Source: Apodospora peruviana
Lineage: Eukaryota > Ascomycota > Sordariomycetes > Sordariales > Lasiosphaeriaceae
Reading direction: 5' to 3'
Assembly: GCA_033439685.1 (NCBI GenBank)
Contig: JAUEDM010000003.1
Span: forward strand, 4,246,001-4,310,000
DNA length: 64,000 nucleotides
This document shows, one piece after another, positions 23,570 to 35,162 of this stretch. The position numbers and the translations under genes were made by a program. The notes under the pieces are model-generated. The model made no database searches. It was given only the letters and a program-made list of their open reading frames with translations, and had not been told where the DNA came from. Numbering within the stretch: position 1 is the stretch's first letter; every line of letters starts with the position of its first letter.

Positions 23570-23898
23570 ACCGTATCTCGGTGCTTCGCTCGCGCTGATG
23601 GTTTCTCGCGATGTGGTTCCCAAAGTGTGTCTCGGAGATCATCGGGCGACTCGAGAAAGATGCTGTGCCCGTCCGGAACCCACGCCAGGAGGGTAACAAG
23701 GCGCACGGTAAGCTGGGTGGAATACGCGAGGTTTGATGAGATGACACTCTCAACGATCTCTGCGGCCAGACCCTCCTCGTGTAGCAGCCTGTTCACGGTC
23801 GGTGACGCGCAGCGCAGGTTCTGCAGGGAGTGGATATCGGGCAGGAGCTTGAGAATGTCAAGGAAAATATCCGGTGGCACAACACCAAAGGAATCCAT
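23570..23898 (-). pseudogene. truncated F-box-like gene fragment
   Basis: From an ATG at 23898 the minus strand encodes an F-box-like start (VPPDIFLDILKLLPDIHSLQ, then LRCASPTVNRLL) and continues plausibly for about 75-110 residues. It then runs into the end of decayed gene B, where the frame becomes an antisense shadow. It is therefore a 5' fragment of an F-box gene that has lost its body. A nearby rearrangement or insertion that joined the two relics is inferred. Confidence 0.5.
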
Positions 23899-24497
23899 GT
23901 TTCAATGAATAAGGTAGCTAAGCGCCGTGTGTGTATAGATATTGCGAAAACTGGCCAAAAAGATCCGGCGCATTGCTGTCTGTGGAATGTGTGGTATGGC
24001 TCAGACCAAAAGAAGAGATTCGAGATTGTAAAGACGATGATCGGGTGAAAACGACTGTCCCGTCAAAATTACTCTAAATACAGGGCTTTGCAGTCAGTGC
24101 CGTGCCGCTAAAGTTACTGGTGTTGGCTTGGTTGATCCCATCATCGCTACGGACAGTACTCTGTAAATCTCTGATAGTGCTCACTGGGATCTTCCGGCCG
24201 TCCAGACATGGTGCCAACTTACCCTCAGTGTCTTCTTCACCCTCCCCTAAGTATGAGCGGGTCAAGTTCCCCAATTGCACTCCATCTGGCGTCAGTAATA
24301 ATATCCAGTCCCATGAGGCCAAGGTCAACCATCACCATCACCTGGTTCGCGTAGATTGGGAACTTGATTAGAAAGGAAGGTTCATCATTCATAATGCATC
24401 GCGGAAAGTTCACCCCGTTTTATAGCAGTAATGCTCCATGATCTTCCTCTGTGTTTCTTCAGGCCATCACCACTGTCTACAGACACCGAGTTCAGTA
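23899..24497. other. intergenic
   Basis: Spacer between the F-box fragment and the 3' end of the proline/glutamine-tailed gene. No gene is recognised. Confidence 0.5.
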
Positions 24498-26282
24498 CTA
24501 ATATGGCGGATTTTGCCCATACTGTTGGTGATCTTGCTCATAACCTTGACTCTGATGATGACCCTGACCCTGACCCTGATAGTCTCCCTGGGATTGGTTG
24601 GGCCGGTCGTATTGCTGAGGGTTATACGGCTGGGACGGTGGTGGCGGGTAGTATGGTTGAGTTTGTTGGTGTTGCGAAGCTGTCGGGCTATATCCTTGGT
24701 GCTGAGATGGAGGAGGAGGATATTGCTGACTCTGTTGGTATTGCGACGGTGCCGGGTTATATTCATGGTGCTGGGATGGTGGTGGAGGGAATTGCTGAGT
24801 CTGCTGATATTGCGAAGGCGCCGGGTGTTGAGCTGGAGGTGGTGGGTAATAAGTATCCGCCGGAAGCTCTGCGACGTATCCTCCCTGCTGCAAAGGAGCA
24901 GACACGGGCACGGTTTGGTGTCCGCCCCCAAGCTGCGCGTTGGACGTCGGCGCTCCCACACTGACACCCTCGTTGCCGATATCATCCGGCACAGTGATCT
25001 TCACCTTGGGCAGGTACTTCTGCACCTTCTGCTCCACCATATTCTGCACAAAGACCCAGCTTTGGCGCTCAAACTTGCGGTGTCCACCGTTGACAACGCC
25101 CAGAATGCTCTCGCGGAGCATCTCCTGCACCTTTTGCACAAGTCCACGAATTTTGCTAAGCAGCTTCGTCTTGATATCATCGCCAAAACCGCGATCCTGT
25201 GTCTGCGCGCCACCGACGTCGCGATCGAGCTGGGAATCGAACGGATTGCCCCCCAGAATCTTCTCCAGCGGACGTTGGAACTGATCCGGCAGCAGCTCAA
25301 ACAGCTTCTTCTCGATCTCGCCCAGAACCTTGCGGAACTCGAGACGAACCTCCCTGTGCACCTTGGCGATACCCGTGCTGAGCTTGTCGCTTATCACCTT
25401 GGAGAAGCCGCCACTGCTGTTATCTCCTTGACCGCCAGCAGTACGATCGCTATCACCAAGACCCCTTGCCGAGCCTTCACCATCAGCGTGCTTTTTGCTT
25501 CCAAAGAGACCACCAAGCCCCTTGACCAGGTCCTTGACCTGGTCTTCAATCTCGCCCTTGACCCCGTCGCCAAGATCACGCGAGCTTGTGTTGCCCCGAA
25601 GCCAGCGCTTGATATGGTCCAGCGCGATGCGGGTGAACTGCTCAGCGATGGGCGCGTGCTGCTGTCGTAGCTCAGCGCCGACGCGCTCCTTAATCTCGGG
25701 GGTGATCAGACGGGCCTTTTCCTCCGGGTTGCGAGCCGCTTCTTTGACGGTGTTGCTTATGACCCCGAGCAGACCGTCTAGCTCAAATTTCTGCCCTCCT
25801 CCCTTGCCACCGTGTCCCTTGTCAAAATGGTCCTGGACCACATTGGCGGCGGCCGAGAACAGGGTCTTGAAGCCATCTCTGCTGCTCCCGCCATCCGAGC
25901 CGCGAGACCTTGTACCGCTCGCATTGTTGTTATTATTCTCGGTCAGGTCGAAGATGTCGCGCAGGTCGTCGCTCGCACCGCCGGCGAGGTTGGTGAAGCT
26001 GCGCGTCAGGCTGGAGATCTCGTCAGCGAAGGGCAGGGACAGGTCGCCGTAGGCATTCGGGACGTCGTTGCTGAGACCGCGTGAGCCGGCGTCGGGCTTA
26101 TCGTCGTTGAAAAGCGAGCGAAAGGCGCCGACGATCTTGTCCTCCAAGCTGTCGATGGTCTTTTGCTGGAAGGTTTCGAGCTCGGCCGTGATGCGGGGTT
26201 GGATCTGCGGGGCGAGCGAGTCGACGTACTCGTCCACCTTCTTCATCAACACGTCGGGAAGCCCGTGGGAAGACATGTTCAT
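24498..26282 (-). CDS. hypothetical protein, helical with Pro/Gln-rich tail
   Basis: Single exon of 594 residues from the first ATG at 26282 (MNMSSHGLPDVLMKKVDEY). The frame is open further upstream but without an ATG. Residues about 10-70 are amphipathic (VDEYVDSLAPQIQPRITAEL, QKTIDSLEDKIVGAFRSLF). The middle alternates Gly/Ser/Asp-rich linkers with helical stretches (LITPEIKERVGAEL, EIEKKLFELLPDQFQRPLEK). The last 130 residues are Pro/Gln/Tyr/Ser-rich with imperfect tandem repeats of the type QYPPPPSQHQGYSP. It has no signal peptide or transmembrane segment. I recognise a type of protein common in filamentous ascomycetes but know no function. The tail suggests an intrinsically disordered, possibly condensate- or vesicle-associated protein; this is speculation. 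Confidence 0.75.
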   Translation of the reverse strand: MNMSSHGLPDVLMKKVDEYVDSLAPQIQPRITAELETFQQKTIDSLEDKIVGAFRSLFNDDKPDAGSRGLSNDVPNAYGDLSLPFADEISSLTRSFTNLAGGASDDLRDIFDLTENNNNNASGTRSRGSDGGSSRDGFKTLFSAAANVVQDHFDKGHGGKGGGQKFELDGLLGVISNTVKEAARNPEEKARLITPEIKERVGAELRQQHAPIAEQFTRIALDHIKRWLRGNTSSRDLGDGVKGEIEDQVKDLVKGLGGLFGSKKHADGEGSARGLGDSDRTAGGQGDNSSGGFSKVISDKLSTGIAKVHREVRLEFRKVLGEIEKKLFELLPDQFQRPLEKILGGNPFDSQLDRDVGGAQTQDRGFGDDIKTKLLSKIRGLVQKVQEMLRESILGVVNGGHRKFERQSWVFVQNMVEQKVQKYLPKVKITVPDDIGNEGVSVGAPTSNAQLGGGHQTVPVSAPLQQGGYVAELPADTYYPPPPAQHPAPSQYQQTQQFPPPPSQHHEYNPAPSQYQQSQQYPPPPSQHQGYSPTASQHQQTQPYYPPPPSQPYNPQQYDRPNQSQGDYQGQGQGHHQSQGYEQDHQQYGQNPPY

Positions 26283-26872
26283 TGAAATCTGGATGCTAGA
26301 GGGTAAACAGGAAGAATAACGGCGATGGTGGTTTGCAACGAGGAGTAATGGGACAGGATAGATTTGGTTCGTCAAGAACCCGCTGAGCTGACGGCTGATG
26401 TGCGGGGTGACTGCCCTCAAAAACCCCAACAGAGCCCAACTGTTGCTGTGGAAGTCTTGGGCTGGAGTGACATCATTGTCTGCACGGGCCAGTTGGGCCT
26501 TCCAGTCTGACTCGGACAAAACACTGAACTTAAGAGATCGAAATGATCCAAGCTAGCCAAATAATTTTATAGACATCCAATAGTACACCGTGTAGTCACC
26601 TAGCCGGCGGGTGACCTGCCTTGATGGATTAGGAGGGGCTCGATAATTGGGGGCTGTTTTGTTGATGTTGCAATTCGCCCCCGCTCTTCTTCCCCGCGAT
26701 GGTGATGTACAGCTCCACTGTTACCCGCTCCAGCAGTTCCACTTAATACAGTTGCTGATAAGATCAGAAATCTCCTAAGGACAACCAGGGGATCGGGATA
26801 GTCTCAGTCACTGGCACGTAGGGCAGTCCCAAGCCTCGCCTTCTCTCATCTTCGAGAACTGCCTGAAAATAA
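26283..26872. other. intergenic
   Basis: Upstream region of the preceding minus-strand gene and the end of the NACHT pseudogene. No gene seen. Confidence 0.5.
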
Positions 26873-29060
26873 CTACAAGTCCTGCTCCCTGATCTCCAAC
26901 AGTGTTTTTGATGGATCATGGCTGCTTCCGTTGCCAAAGCTTGGGCCCCCCTTGACCTTGTCGATAATGAACCTAACCATCTCCAGATGCCGCTTTAGGT
27001 GGCAGCCAAATCCCCAGTAGGCTTGCCAACCAACGCTGCTCTTCCAATTATTGTAAGCGTAGCTCCAACCGAACAGGGCGTGCTCCAGAAGTGACGGCCT
27101 GGTCGGCCCTGCATTCACCAGCTCTGGACGTTCCGAGACCACCTTCTTCACGTAGGAGAGTACTCCGTGCTGCGCGGCGACAGCGACGAAGCAAGTCTCT
27201 TCGAGTCTAGTTTCGCCTGGGAACTCGTAAAACTCTATTCGAGACCAGTGGTAAGGGCTGAATTCGTTGCCTCCAATATAGGGCTGATTCGGCGGTGAAC
27301 TAGGAGGCATTGGCAGACAGTCACGGCTGCTATTTGCGACCGGGGTGGCGATCCGGTCAAGACAGTCGAGCACGTCTATGAGTCTGTTTCTTAACAAGTG
27401 ATCGTTATCGCTGATTTCGGAAGCATATGTTAGTATCTTGGCGACCGGGTTGTACATGTCAAACCCTTGCTGAAGCTCGGGGGGCTTGCCGGGGGCTGTA
27501 GGCTTAATGCTAAGGTCCTGCGGGAAAGCGGTGGCAGTGGAAGAGTTGAGATTCGAAAGTCTGTCAGTATGGACTTCTATCAACGTTAATTGTGGATTGA
27601 AACCTGGATGACATGCCAATTTGATGCTCTGTGCCGTCGCCGGCTCAGTAACCCATTCCTTGACCGTCCGATGAAGGAAATTTGATGGTGCTGTAATCGT
27701 CATTAATCTCAAGAAAGCCTCTCGTGAATGTGCCCAACCGATGGTGTAGCAGCGAGATGGGTACCGTGGGAGGCAGACCTTCCACCCGCAAGCAAGTCTC
27801 CACCTCGACAGGTTCACAGTGACTCGCAAGTACCAGACGAATAAGCTTCGAGACAGTTGCTTTATCAGCTGATTTGATACCGCTCCAAAATTAGGTGTAC
27901 AAAGCTTGCATGTCTCCTGGTAGATGGTCGAGCGTCGTTTTTACCTCGTCAAAAGTCATCATGGGGCCGCTTGTAGGCCGTCTATCAAATGCCGAGTGAC
28001 CACTGCAACCCATAGAAACACCCCCTCCGCTCGATGTATGATCTCCCGTAGGATGTCCGTAGCTTCATCGGGATACGTGGTCTGAAGCTCGCAGAATGCG
28101 GGATAAGTTTGAACTTCCCCTCGACATAAGTGGCTATGTCCAGTGCCGTTGGCGTGTGCATCGCCAGCGCCGGACCGTTGCCAAACGCGTCTCGAAACTT
28201 GGGCCAGTCTCTACTAGAAATTACAAAGTTTGATGTTTGGGTTCGCCTGAAGTGGTTTGAGGATGTCGATGATTTCGTCTTGATGGTCATCGCCGAACTC
28301 ATCCAGGCCGTCAATGAAGAGCGCCAACCGGTATGAGTTGCCGCTCCCGTCCGCCAATCTGAGAAATGTCTCGCGGAGCTCCTTCTGCGTCCAAGGCGGC
28401 TGACCAAGATCCACTCCATCAAAGGCTCGCCAAGTCTTCCACCGCTGGTCGCAAACCCATGGGACGAGATCCGGCCGTTCGCGGAAACAGCGGTAGAGAA
28501 TGGCTCGCATCATTCCCTCGGCTGACTTTTGCAGTCGGTCGGTTCCAGCATCCCAGGAATAGTTAGAAGAAACCAACAGTGGAGCGTTCCCCGACCACAT
28601 TATGAGCTCCTCTCGGAGACACGGATGGCAGGTTAAGAACTTCACCAAAGTTGTCTCGCCGGTTATCCAGAACGGCTGGGGTCAAGTTAGACCTTAGCCA
28701 CCCCGAAAATCCGGTTTGAAAGTTTGGCTGAGCCGGGCCCCTATCTGTTTCTTCAGGTTGACGCGCTGAGTTGCAAGGCAAGATCCGTTCGTATGTGCGT
28801 TGATAAGGTGATCACACCATTTCTTCTCTAGCGTCGAGCTGCTCGAAATGGAGACTTTGGATGGTTGCATCGCAAAATCTCTTGTCTAGCGGAATATCGG
28901 GGGAATCGCTAACAATGTAATTGAACGAAAGGGCAGGTAGGATCTGGTCACCCATCTCGAAGCGGGCGATCTCGAAGTGGGCGAAAGTCCGACGAGCGGA
29001 GCAGTCCTTGAGCAACGAAATGAGCTCCCGTGTCAGCTTGGTATTTCGATGATCGGAGAG
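26873..29060 (-). pseudogene. NACHT (NLR-like) pseudogene
   Basis: Minus-strand fragments match the layout of fungal NACHT proteins. ATIQSLHFEQLDAREEMV is followed by an in-frame TGA near 28811, then PYQRTYERIL and FSGWLRS. A frameshift near 28675 leads to FWITGETTLVKFL, where the Walker A loop (normally ITGKxGSGKTTL) has lost five residues. Next come QKSAEGMMRAILYRCF, LALFIDGLDEFGDDHQ (Walker B) and NPNIKLC. Another frameshift near 28215 gives ISSRDWPKFRDAFG, and another near 28080 gives DEATDILREIIHRAEGVFLW. After a stop near 27960, a third block to 26873 has FLHRTVKEWV and an ankyrin-like or helical C-terminal region. Intact relatives act as cytosolic signalling or heterokaryon-incompatibility STAND proteins. 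With the P-loop gone, at least three shifts and stops, this copy cannot be a functional NTPase. Confidence 0.8.
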
Positions 29061-29584
29061 AGTGAACCAGACATATATACAGGCGCGGCACGTTCATACT
29101 GGGGTCGGAATTTTGCCTCCTAGTTTAACACTGCTAGAATTATAGTTCCCCTGAACGAGAGAATATGTTCCGGGCAGATCAGTGAAGGTAAGGTACCTAC
29201 TCGCGGGTGTATGTGGATTGACCGATATTGGCCAACCTTACAGAAGCCCAACAGACAGTTGCAATACGGGTTATGGCTAGCATGAACAAACCTTGGCATT
29301 GAATATAAGACCGAAAATTCAACACAGAAACAAACTCCGTTCCTAGTAATTATAATATCATCTCGCTTTCCAGATTTCTGTAGTGTCCCTTCGTGTCTAA
29401 ATGGGCGGGCAGCTGGCGGCAGCTGGCGCGCGCTTTCGCTGGTTCCACAAATGTTTGGGTCTGCCTGCCTGCCGGCCGTTCACATGTGCTCATTGTGACT
29501 CAAAAACTCAAACTTGAACTGTTCAACCTCAATCACTTCGTGCATCCATCCCGAACATCCCGCGACCTCCACCTCCGTCCCACG
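29061..29584. other. intergenic
   Basis: The possible 5' end of the NACHT pseudogene fades into AT-rich DNA. The right part is the leader of the DUF1308-like gene. Confidence 0.45.
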
Positions 29585-31487
29585 ATGATAGAAACACTGC
29601 AGATAAAACACGTAAGCCAGGGCCTCTGTAACACCAACGCATTGAAGCTAACCAAAATGAAAGGAACAGGATGAATCCCCTCCCACCACCTCCAACCACA
29701 ACAAGGATAATGATTCCACGGATGAACCAAGCCTATCCTCATCAATCTCATCACTAATAAACCAATGGAACATTTGTATATCCGAACTCCAACGCCTCCA
29801 AACGGCGTCCGACTCCGCATCCCTCCCAATCCGCGGTCTGAACTCCCTCCTTCGAGTCCAGCAGCGCGCTCTTGACAAAGTCATCCAGAAGCAATCCTCC
29901 GCAATCAACCCAGCACAATTCTTCGGCATGAAGTCCTGCTGTTGGGAGGACAAGTGGGCTGTTGTTAAAAAATGCCGCGGCGGGCTGGTGTGCATCAACA
30001 AGGATTTCCCACGTTCGCCACGGATGCCTGTTGCGTCTGGAGAGGGCTGGCTGAGCTACAAAGATAACCCATTTCAGGAAAAGACGGTCACTGTGGATGC
30101 CGTGGTAGATAGTGGTGCCACGTGGATCAAGTTCATGAGCATCTCGGCCAAGAATCTGGAGTATCAGGTTGTTACTGAGGGCTGGGAGAGTGACAACAGC
30201 GAAGAGGGCGGGGACGGTCAAGGGGAGGGGTTGGGAAACACGGAGTTTGCCGAGGGGATTCGCAAGATCGTGCTTGCTGCACGATGGAATCATTGTCGCC
30301 ATTTACATCTGTTGTTGCCCAGTTTAACTGAAGGCAAATCAGAGGTGGTGGATCGGATGCTCACGTATATAAGAGGGACGATGGGCGGGCCAGATGTCAG
30401 GATGACGCTCAGTTGTGCTCGTAGCGCGTTACTTGCTGGCGATGCACCGGATGCTGATGAGGCGATTGCCAAGTTGGTCGGCGAGCGGGATCCGTTAGTG
30501 GGAGACGATTGCGGGCGGATTAGCAAGCCGACCGCAAACCTAGATCCGAGCGCGCTGGTCGCGCTTGTCACGGACTTGCATCATGGTCCTGTGGAGGGTT
30601 TGCAGCCGGTCGCGCAGCAGCAGATTATCAGGAAATCTGTGTTGGACCACGAGACGGACAACAATGAGCTTGTCTCGAGGCAGGATATTCTCGCCACGGT
30701 GCTGTATCCTGCGCTGAGAGGCAGGAAGCTGGTCTGCACGCGGTTTGCGGCCAAGTATTTCCGGCGGCTGATTGAGGCTATCTCCACGCGGTCGGAAGAG
30801 GAGAGAGGGAAGCTCATCTTGCCTGCCGAGGACGGACAGAAACAGTTGACGGCGGACGAGATACGGGCCGAGCTGCAGCGGTGGTCGAACGTCCCTGTCC
30901 CAGAAGACTTGAACTTACCCGTGGAGATTGTGGATGATGTCAACCTTGAGGATGTCGAGGGTTTGGTTGAGAAAGGCAAGTTACCGCCCATGGCGCTGGG
31001 AGTTGCGCGGGACTTGTCGCGGCTGAATCGGTCCGTCTATATGTATGGTTGGGCACACGACATGACTACCATTACTGGGCACCGCGGCATCGAGCGCCAG
31101 ATTCAGCTGAGCCTTGCTACGCATTATTATGCGGCTGTCACGAGCAGTGAACCGGGGAACAATGAGCGACCACCGGATATCTGGCATCGCCATCTCGGCG
31201 GGTACCTGATCCATCGCGACAAGCCCAAGAATTGGCGGGAGATGTTGGGAGAAGGCGGCGAGGTGGAAGTCCCGCCCGAGTTGATGCGGTGGACGAATCC
31301 ATGGACTACTTGGGGGAGGGGAATCAGTACCTATGGGCTACCTGATACCAAGACGTGGGACGGGGTTGGACATGACGAGAAACAGAGTTATGGGCGGAGG
31401 ATGAGTAGAAGGGAGAAGAGAGAGCAGGAGGGTCTGCTTGGTGAAGGTGATGATGATGAGAGCGAAGGAGAGGAAGAGCAGTCATGA
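29585..31487 (+). CDS. DUF1308-domain protein (C7orf25-like)
   Basis: Exon 1 (29585-29611) encodes only MIETLQIKH; a 52-nt intron (GTAAGC donor, GCTAACC branch, AAG acceptor) leads to exon 2 (29664-31487), giving 616 residues. The N-terminal 90 residues are Asp/Ser-rich then helical (LINQWNICISELQRL). The block KTVTVDAVVDSGATWIKFMS and the C-terminal KLPPMALGVARDLSRLN with IERQIQLSLATHYY fit the DUF1308 / UPF0415 family, whose human member is C7orf25. The function is uncharacterised; a PIN-like nuclease fold has been suggested for related proteins, which I cannot confirm here. The C-terminus is highly charged (Glu/Asp/Arg). There is no signal peptide, so it is probably nuclear or cytosolic. 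The family assignment is from memory of the motif pattern; coding status is very likely. Confidence 0.78.
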
Positions 31488-33218
31488 TCGGCCGGTAGAC
31501 AACACGATATCATCTGTAGGAGTATTATTATAACAGCGATTGGGGTATTTCAGGTACAACAAGCGCAGGTAGGTTAGGTAACTAAACATCGAGCTTGCTC
31601 TTCTAATCCGTACCGTATTGACGGGTTATTCTCAGAGGACGTCTGCGATGACTGTTCTCCAGCCAAATCATTATATCATCCTGCGATCCGTACTTCAAAA
31701 TACTTTCAACGCGCATCCGCTGCGTCTCGTCGGGCGTGGACCGGAAGTGGCGGCATCGTCGGCGGCTTGCGCTGGTATACTGTTCCAGCCTCGCCATGGC
31801 ATGCGCTTGTCCCGCCGTTCACGCATGACAAGATCGGATGCTTCTTCCAGTGACTGGGCAGAAACGCAAGAGAGAGGCAGAGCAGCCAGCCGAGAATGCC
31901 GACGACTGCCACGGTGGACGAACCCGAGTAGCAGTTACTTAATAAAGTGGCCAACAATCTCACATGCGAACTTATCACCAATACTAAGACGACGCCCTAA
32001 CACGAGAGTCAAGCTGCACTCTGTGGAGAAAGAAACGAACAACATCTTTGCCCCCTTTGAGCGCTTGAGTTTGTCCATTCCCTATGTAGGCAGTGTGTTG
32101 TCAGACTCACGAATGTAAAGAGATAGGAAAGTGAGTATAATGGACTTACGTGTCGTATTATTGATGTTGATCGGAGCTATTGACGCTGTGTGACTTTTTC
32201 GTTGGTGGGACGTGGTGCAGTGAACCTGATGTATTACTATCGGGATGAAGAAAGCTGTCAAAGATGGAGAAGGGGAGAGGCGGGAGGGGAGCAGGCGAAG
32301 TGCTTTTACAATGGGTTTATGATACGGTGTCTGGATCTGAATTAAGGTTCAAACGAAGCCCCACTGGCTTCGTGATAAGCTTCTGGAAGGGCTGCGTGAT
32401 GTACGTTCTGTTCTTCGCTATGGTGACTCAAAAAAATTACTATCAAACTGTCACGAGATCGGTAGATCTAAGAGGCAATGCTTCGATTGATGGTACTGAA
32501 CTCATGGAGTTCTAAGCTAGAGAGTAAAAGAAGGAAAGAAACGAAATGCGTGCGAGAAAGCGATGGCTTTATGGCCAGCCAACAATCGTGCTAGTCGCGG
32601 GGTCCACGTGGTCATTTGACTGCGTGTGACCTGTGGTGGTGGTGGAAGGGGTGGTGAAAGGTGGTGAAGGGAAGCCAGACATGAAGGCAGTTCGGGCAAC
32701 GATCGGGAAGACTGGATTTGGACGCACAGAGAATAGATGCATCGCAGTAAGAGAACTTGACCAAGGGGCCCACGTAGTGTGACGGTCGGTGCGATTGAGC
32801 CTTGATTGAATTGATTGCGACCGTTAACGGTATATAACCCATTAGAATTCCAAAGGCTGACTGACACCTTTGGTATGCTGGCATCCTTTTGGTGTGAGGG
32901 GGTCTAGCTCAGTTAGTTTGGGTCAATTGAGTGGGCTTTGTCATACGTTTTCTTACAGTCCCTAACTATAGATTACCTTATATTGAAGGTGTCATTATAA
33001 CCAACAACTGAAAGGCCTCGGATACACGTCTCCCAAAACAACGCCAGGCCCCTCTCGTGTCAATCTGTTGTCTGGCGACTTCAAAAGCCGGTACTTGCCG
33101 AATAATCCCTTCAATTCATCTCTTGATATCAAGACGCTAAAAAAGAAAGAAATGAACCACGCCCGTCTCCAGCTCGCCTTGCCCTTCCCGCTCCACCACC
33201 CTGGGTAGGTACTAGTAA
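31488..33218. other. intergenic, no firm gene
   Basis: Short frames on the minus strand around 31603-31980 include a hydrophobic stretch (VGILGWLLCLSLAFL) and a charged one (RRCRHFRSTPDETQRMR), but these are in different frames without a good ATG or splice pair. I do not call a gene. The rest is unremarkable. Confidence 0.45.
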
Positions 33219-34367
33219 TCACAGGGAGACAACAACCTTGGCCTTAGACACCCCCTTGGCAACAATATCCATACCCTCCTGCACTTTCTCCAGTCCGTGT
33301 CCAACAACCATCGGCTCCGGCGCAGGCACAAACTGTCCGCTCGCCAGCGCCTTTGGCATAAACTCCGTCCAAACATGCTTTGCAACCGCGCCCTCGGCCT
33401 CATGCAAATCCCCGCAGTCAACAAACTTGGTGGCCACCCCTGTGAGACTCGATTTCAGCGCAGTCGAGCCCATCCACCAGACCGTCGACCCGAGCACGCC
33501 GGCGATTCCGAGAGCAGTCTTGGGCATGTCCTGCGGCCAGGGCGGGGACGCGTACGCCACGAATTTCTTGGTGGAAGCCTTTTCGCCCTCGCGCACCCGT
33601 CTGCGAATCAACTCGACAAGCAGCTCAACGGTCCCGTTGCCGATCGCATACCCACCGGCCAATGGTTTCCCCTTCACTGCCTTGTAGAGATCGTCGCCGA
33701 TACTCTTCTGGTGATAATCAAACACCTGAGACGCGCCCAGTTTCTTGACATACTCGAAATTTTTCGGGGAAGAAGTCGAGATGACTTCGTAGCCGGCCGA
33801 CACGGCCAGCTGGATCGCGCTGCTGCCGACATTCGACGCGCCAGCCGTGATGATCACCGCCTCCTTCTTTTCGTTGGAAGGGGGCGGAACAGTCGGCGGC
33901 TTCAGCGCGAGTTGATCTTTGTGAAACAATCCGAACGATGCGGTTCCCAGAGTGAGGGGCAGCACGGCGGCTTCCTCAAAGGAGATGTTTTCGGGCAGGA
34001 GAGAAGCCATGAACGCGCGCACGACCGTGTATTTCTGGAAGCCGCCTTCGCTGGGCTTGTTGACTTTTGGCAAGAGGGAAAGGGCGGCGCCGAGGACGCG
34101 GTCGCCAACCTTGAACTTGGTTACCCCTGGACCGACTTCGCACACGACACCGGCTACGTCGCCGCCGATGATGCACGGGTACTTGATGAAGGGCAGGTGG
34201 ATGCCTCCGAGGATCTGCTTGGCTGTGTCGACGGGGTTGATGGCGATGGCGCGGTTCTCGACCACGATTTCATTTTCGGAAGGTGGGGTGTAGGGCGCCT
34301 CTTTTACCTCGAGGGGGAGGCCGCGCTTGCTTGATGTGAGCCAGGCGGCGGAGTTGGTTGGTGCCAT
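33219..34367 (-). CDS. MDR oxidoreductase, TOXD-like (zinc-lacking ADH family)
   Basis: Single exon, 382 residues, starting MAPTNSAAWLTSSKRGLPLE. The GroES-like N-terminal domain has NEIVVENRAIAINPVDTAK, YPCIIGGDVAGVV and VGPGVTKFKVGDRV; the Rossmann domain has VIITAGASNVGSSAIQLAVS followed by VISTSSPKNFEYVKKLGAS. This is the medium-chain dehydrogenase/reductase pattern of fungal TOXD-like or trans-acting enoyl-reductase-type proteins, NADPH-dependent. The Cys/His zinc ligands of true alcohol dehydrogenases are absent. The substrate is unknown. It is the first of a run of minus-strand oxidative enzymes, with a P450 about 0.8 kb upstream. No polyketide synthase is in the window, so a biosynthetic-cluster role is only a possibility. 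Confidence 0.88.
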   Translation of the reverse strand: MAPTNSAAWLTSSKRGLPLEVKEAPYTPPSENEIVVENRAIAINPVDTAKQILGGIHLPFIKYPCIIGGDVAGVVCEVGPGVTKFKVGDRVLGAALSLLPKVNKPSEGGFQKYTVVRAFMASLLPENISFEEAAVLPLTLGTASFGLFHKDQLALKPPTVPPPSNEKKEAVIITAGASNVGSSAIQLAVSAGYEVISTSSPKNFEYVKKLGASQVFDYHQKSIGDDLYKAVKGKPLAGGYAIGNGTVELLVELIRRRVREGEKASTKKFVAYASPPWPQDMPKTALGIAGVLGSTVWWMGSTALKSSLTGVATKFVDCGDLHEAEGAVAKHVWTEFMPKALASGQFVPAPEPMVVGHGLEKVQEGMDIVAKGVSKAKVVVSL

Positions 34368-35162
34368 CCTATCGAGAAGATTGCCTTGTGGAGAAAGACA
34401 GATGAGTTCAACAGGAGAAAGGTTGTAGTTTCAGGATCAAATGTGTGTGGGTGAAAGAGGAAAGATGCAGTCTCGAGGAATATATGGGACTCTGAAAACG
34501 TTTCACACCCGCCCGATCGAAGTCCCGGGGTTGTGCCCAAATTGCCGGCAGGATCGGATTTAGCGGCCGTGTCTCGGTCGGGGTGACTAAAACTCCGCCG
34601 ATATGATTGGGTCTTGCAGGAGGCGGTCTCATTGGCCGACTCGCCATTGTTCTGTGATACTGCCAAGACAAACCTTTATCGGTTTGATCGATGGGATCGG
34701 GTCGGTCGATTCGGGGTAATACTGCATCAGGAGGTTTTCGCGAGGTAACTAATGATATATGAGGAAATTAGTGTCCTTTCCGATGTCTACTTCCAGAAAA
34801 CGCCACGGAGCGAGCATGACGGACACTTTTGTCGGGCCACATGGAGCCTATATCTACCCGACTTGAAGCCACCACGACCTGAGGTTCGGGGTCGGGTCGG
34901 CTACTTAAGGTATGCACAGAGATAACAAGCTCCGGAGACTTACTGATTACATGCTACCACCAAGACAGTCCGCGGTCGGGTGTCACTCAACGGCTTGTTT
35001 ATGTTTATGGTGAGACGTGCCCGGTGAGCGCAGCTTTTGTGTTACCATTCCTTTTCTCTTAAAGTGATTCGGATTTGCCCGCTGTTATTATTTACCTGGC
35101 CATCACCTATATCTCATTGTTGCCTTATTTGTTCTCCCATGGAATTCCCTCGGACAGGTATA
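34368..35162. other. intergenic
   Basis: Promoter region of the MDR gene and 3' end region of the P450. No other feature is seen. Confidence 0.5.

Noticed and set aside
31603..31981. Possible small membrane protein on the minus strand
   Set aside because: The hydrophobic and charged parts are in different frames, lack an ATG for the first, and have no clear intron to join them.
33297..34334. 345-codon plus-strand frame
   Set aside because: Antisense shadow of the TOXD-like oxidoreductase, which has the complete domain on the other strand.
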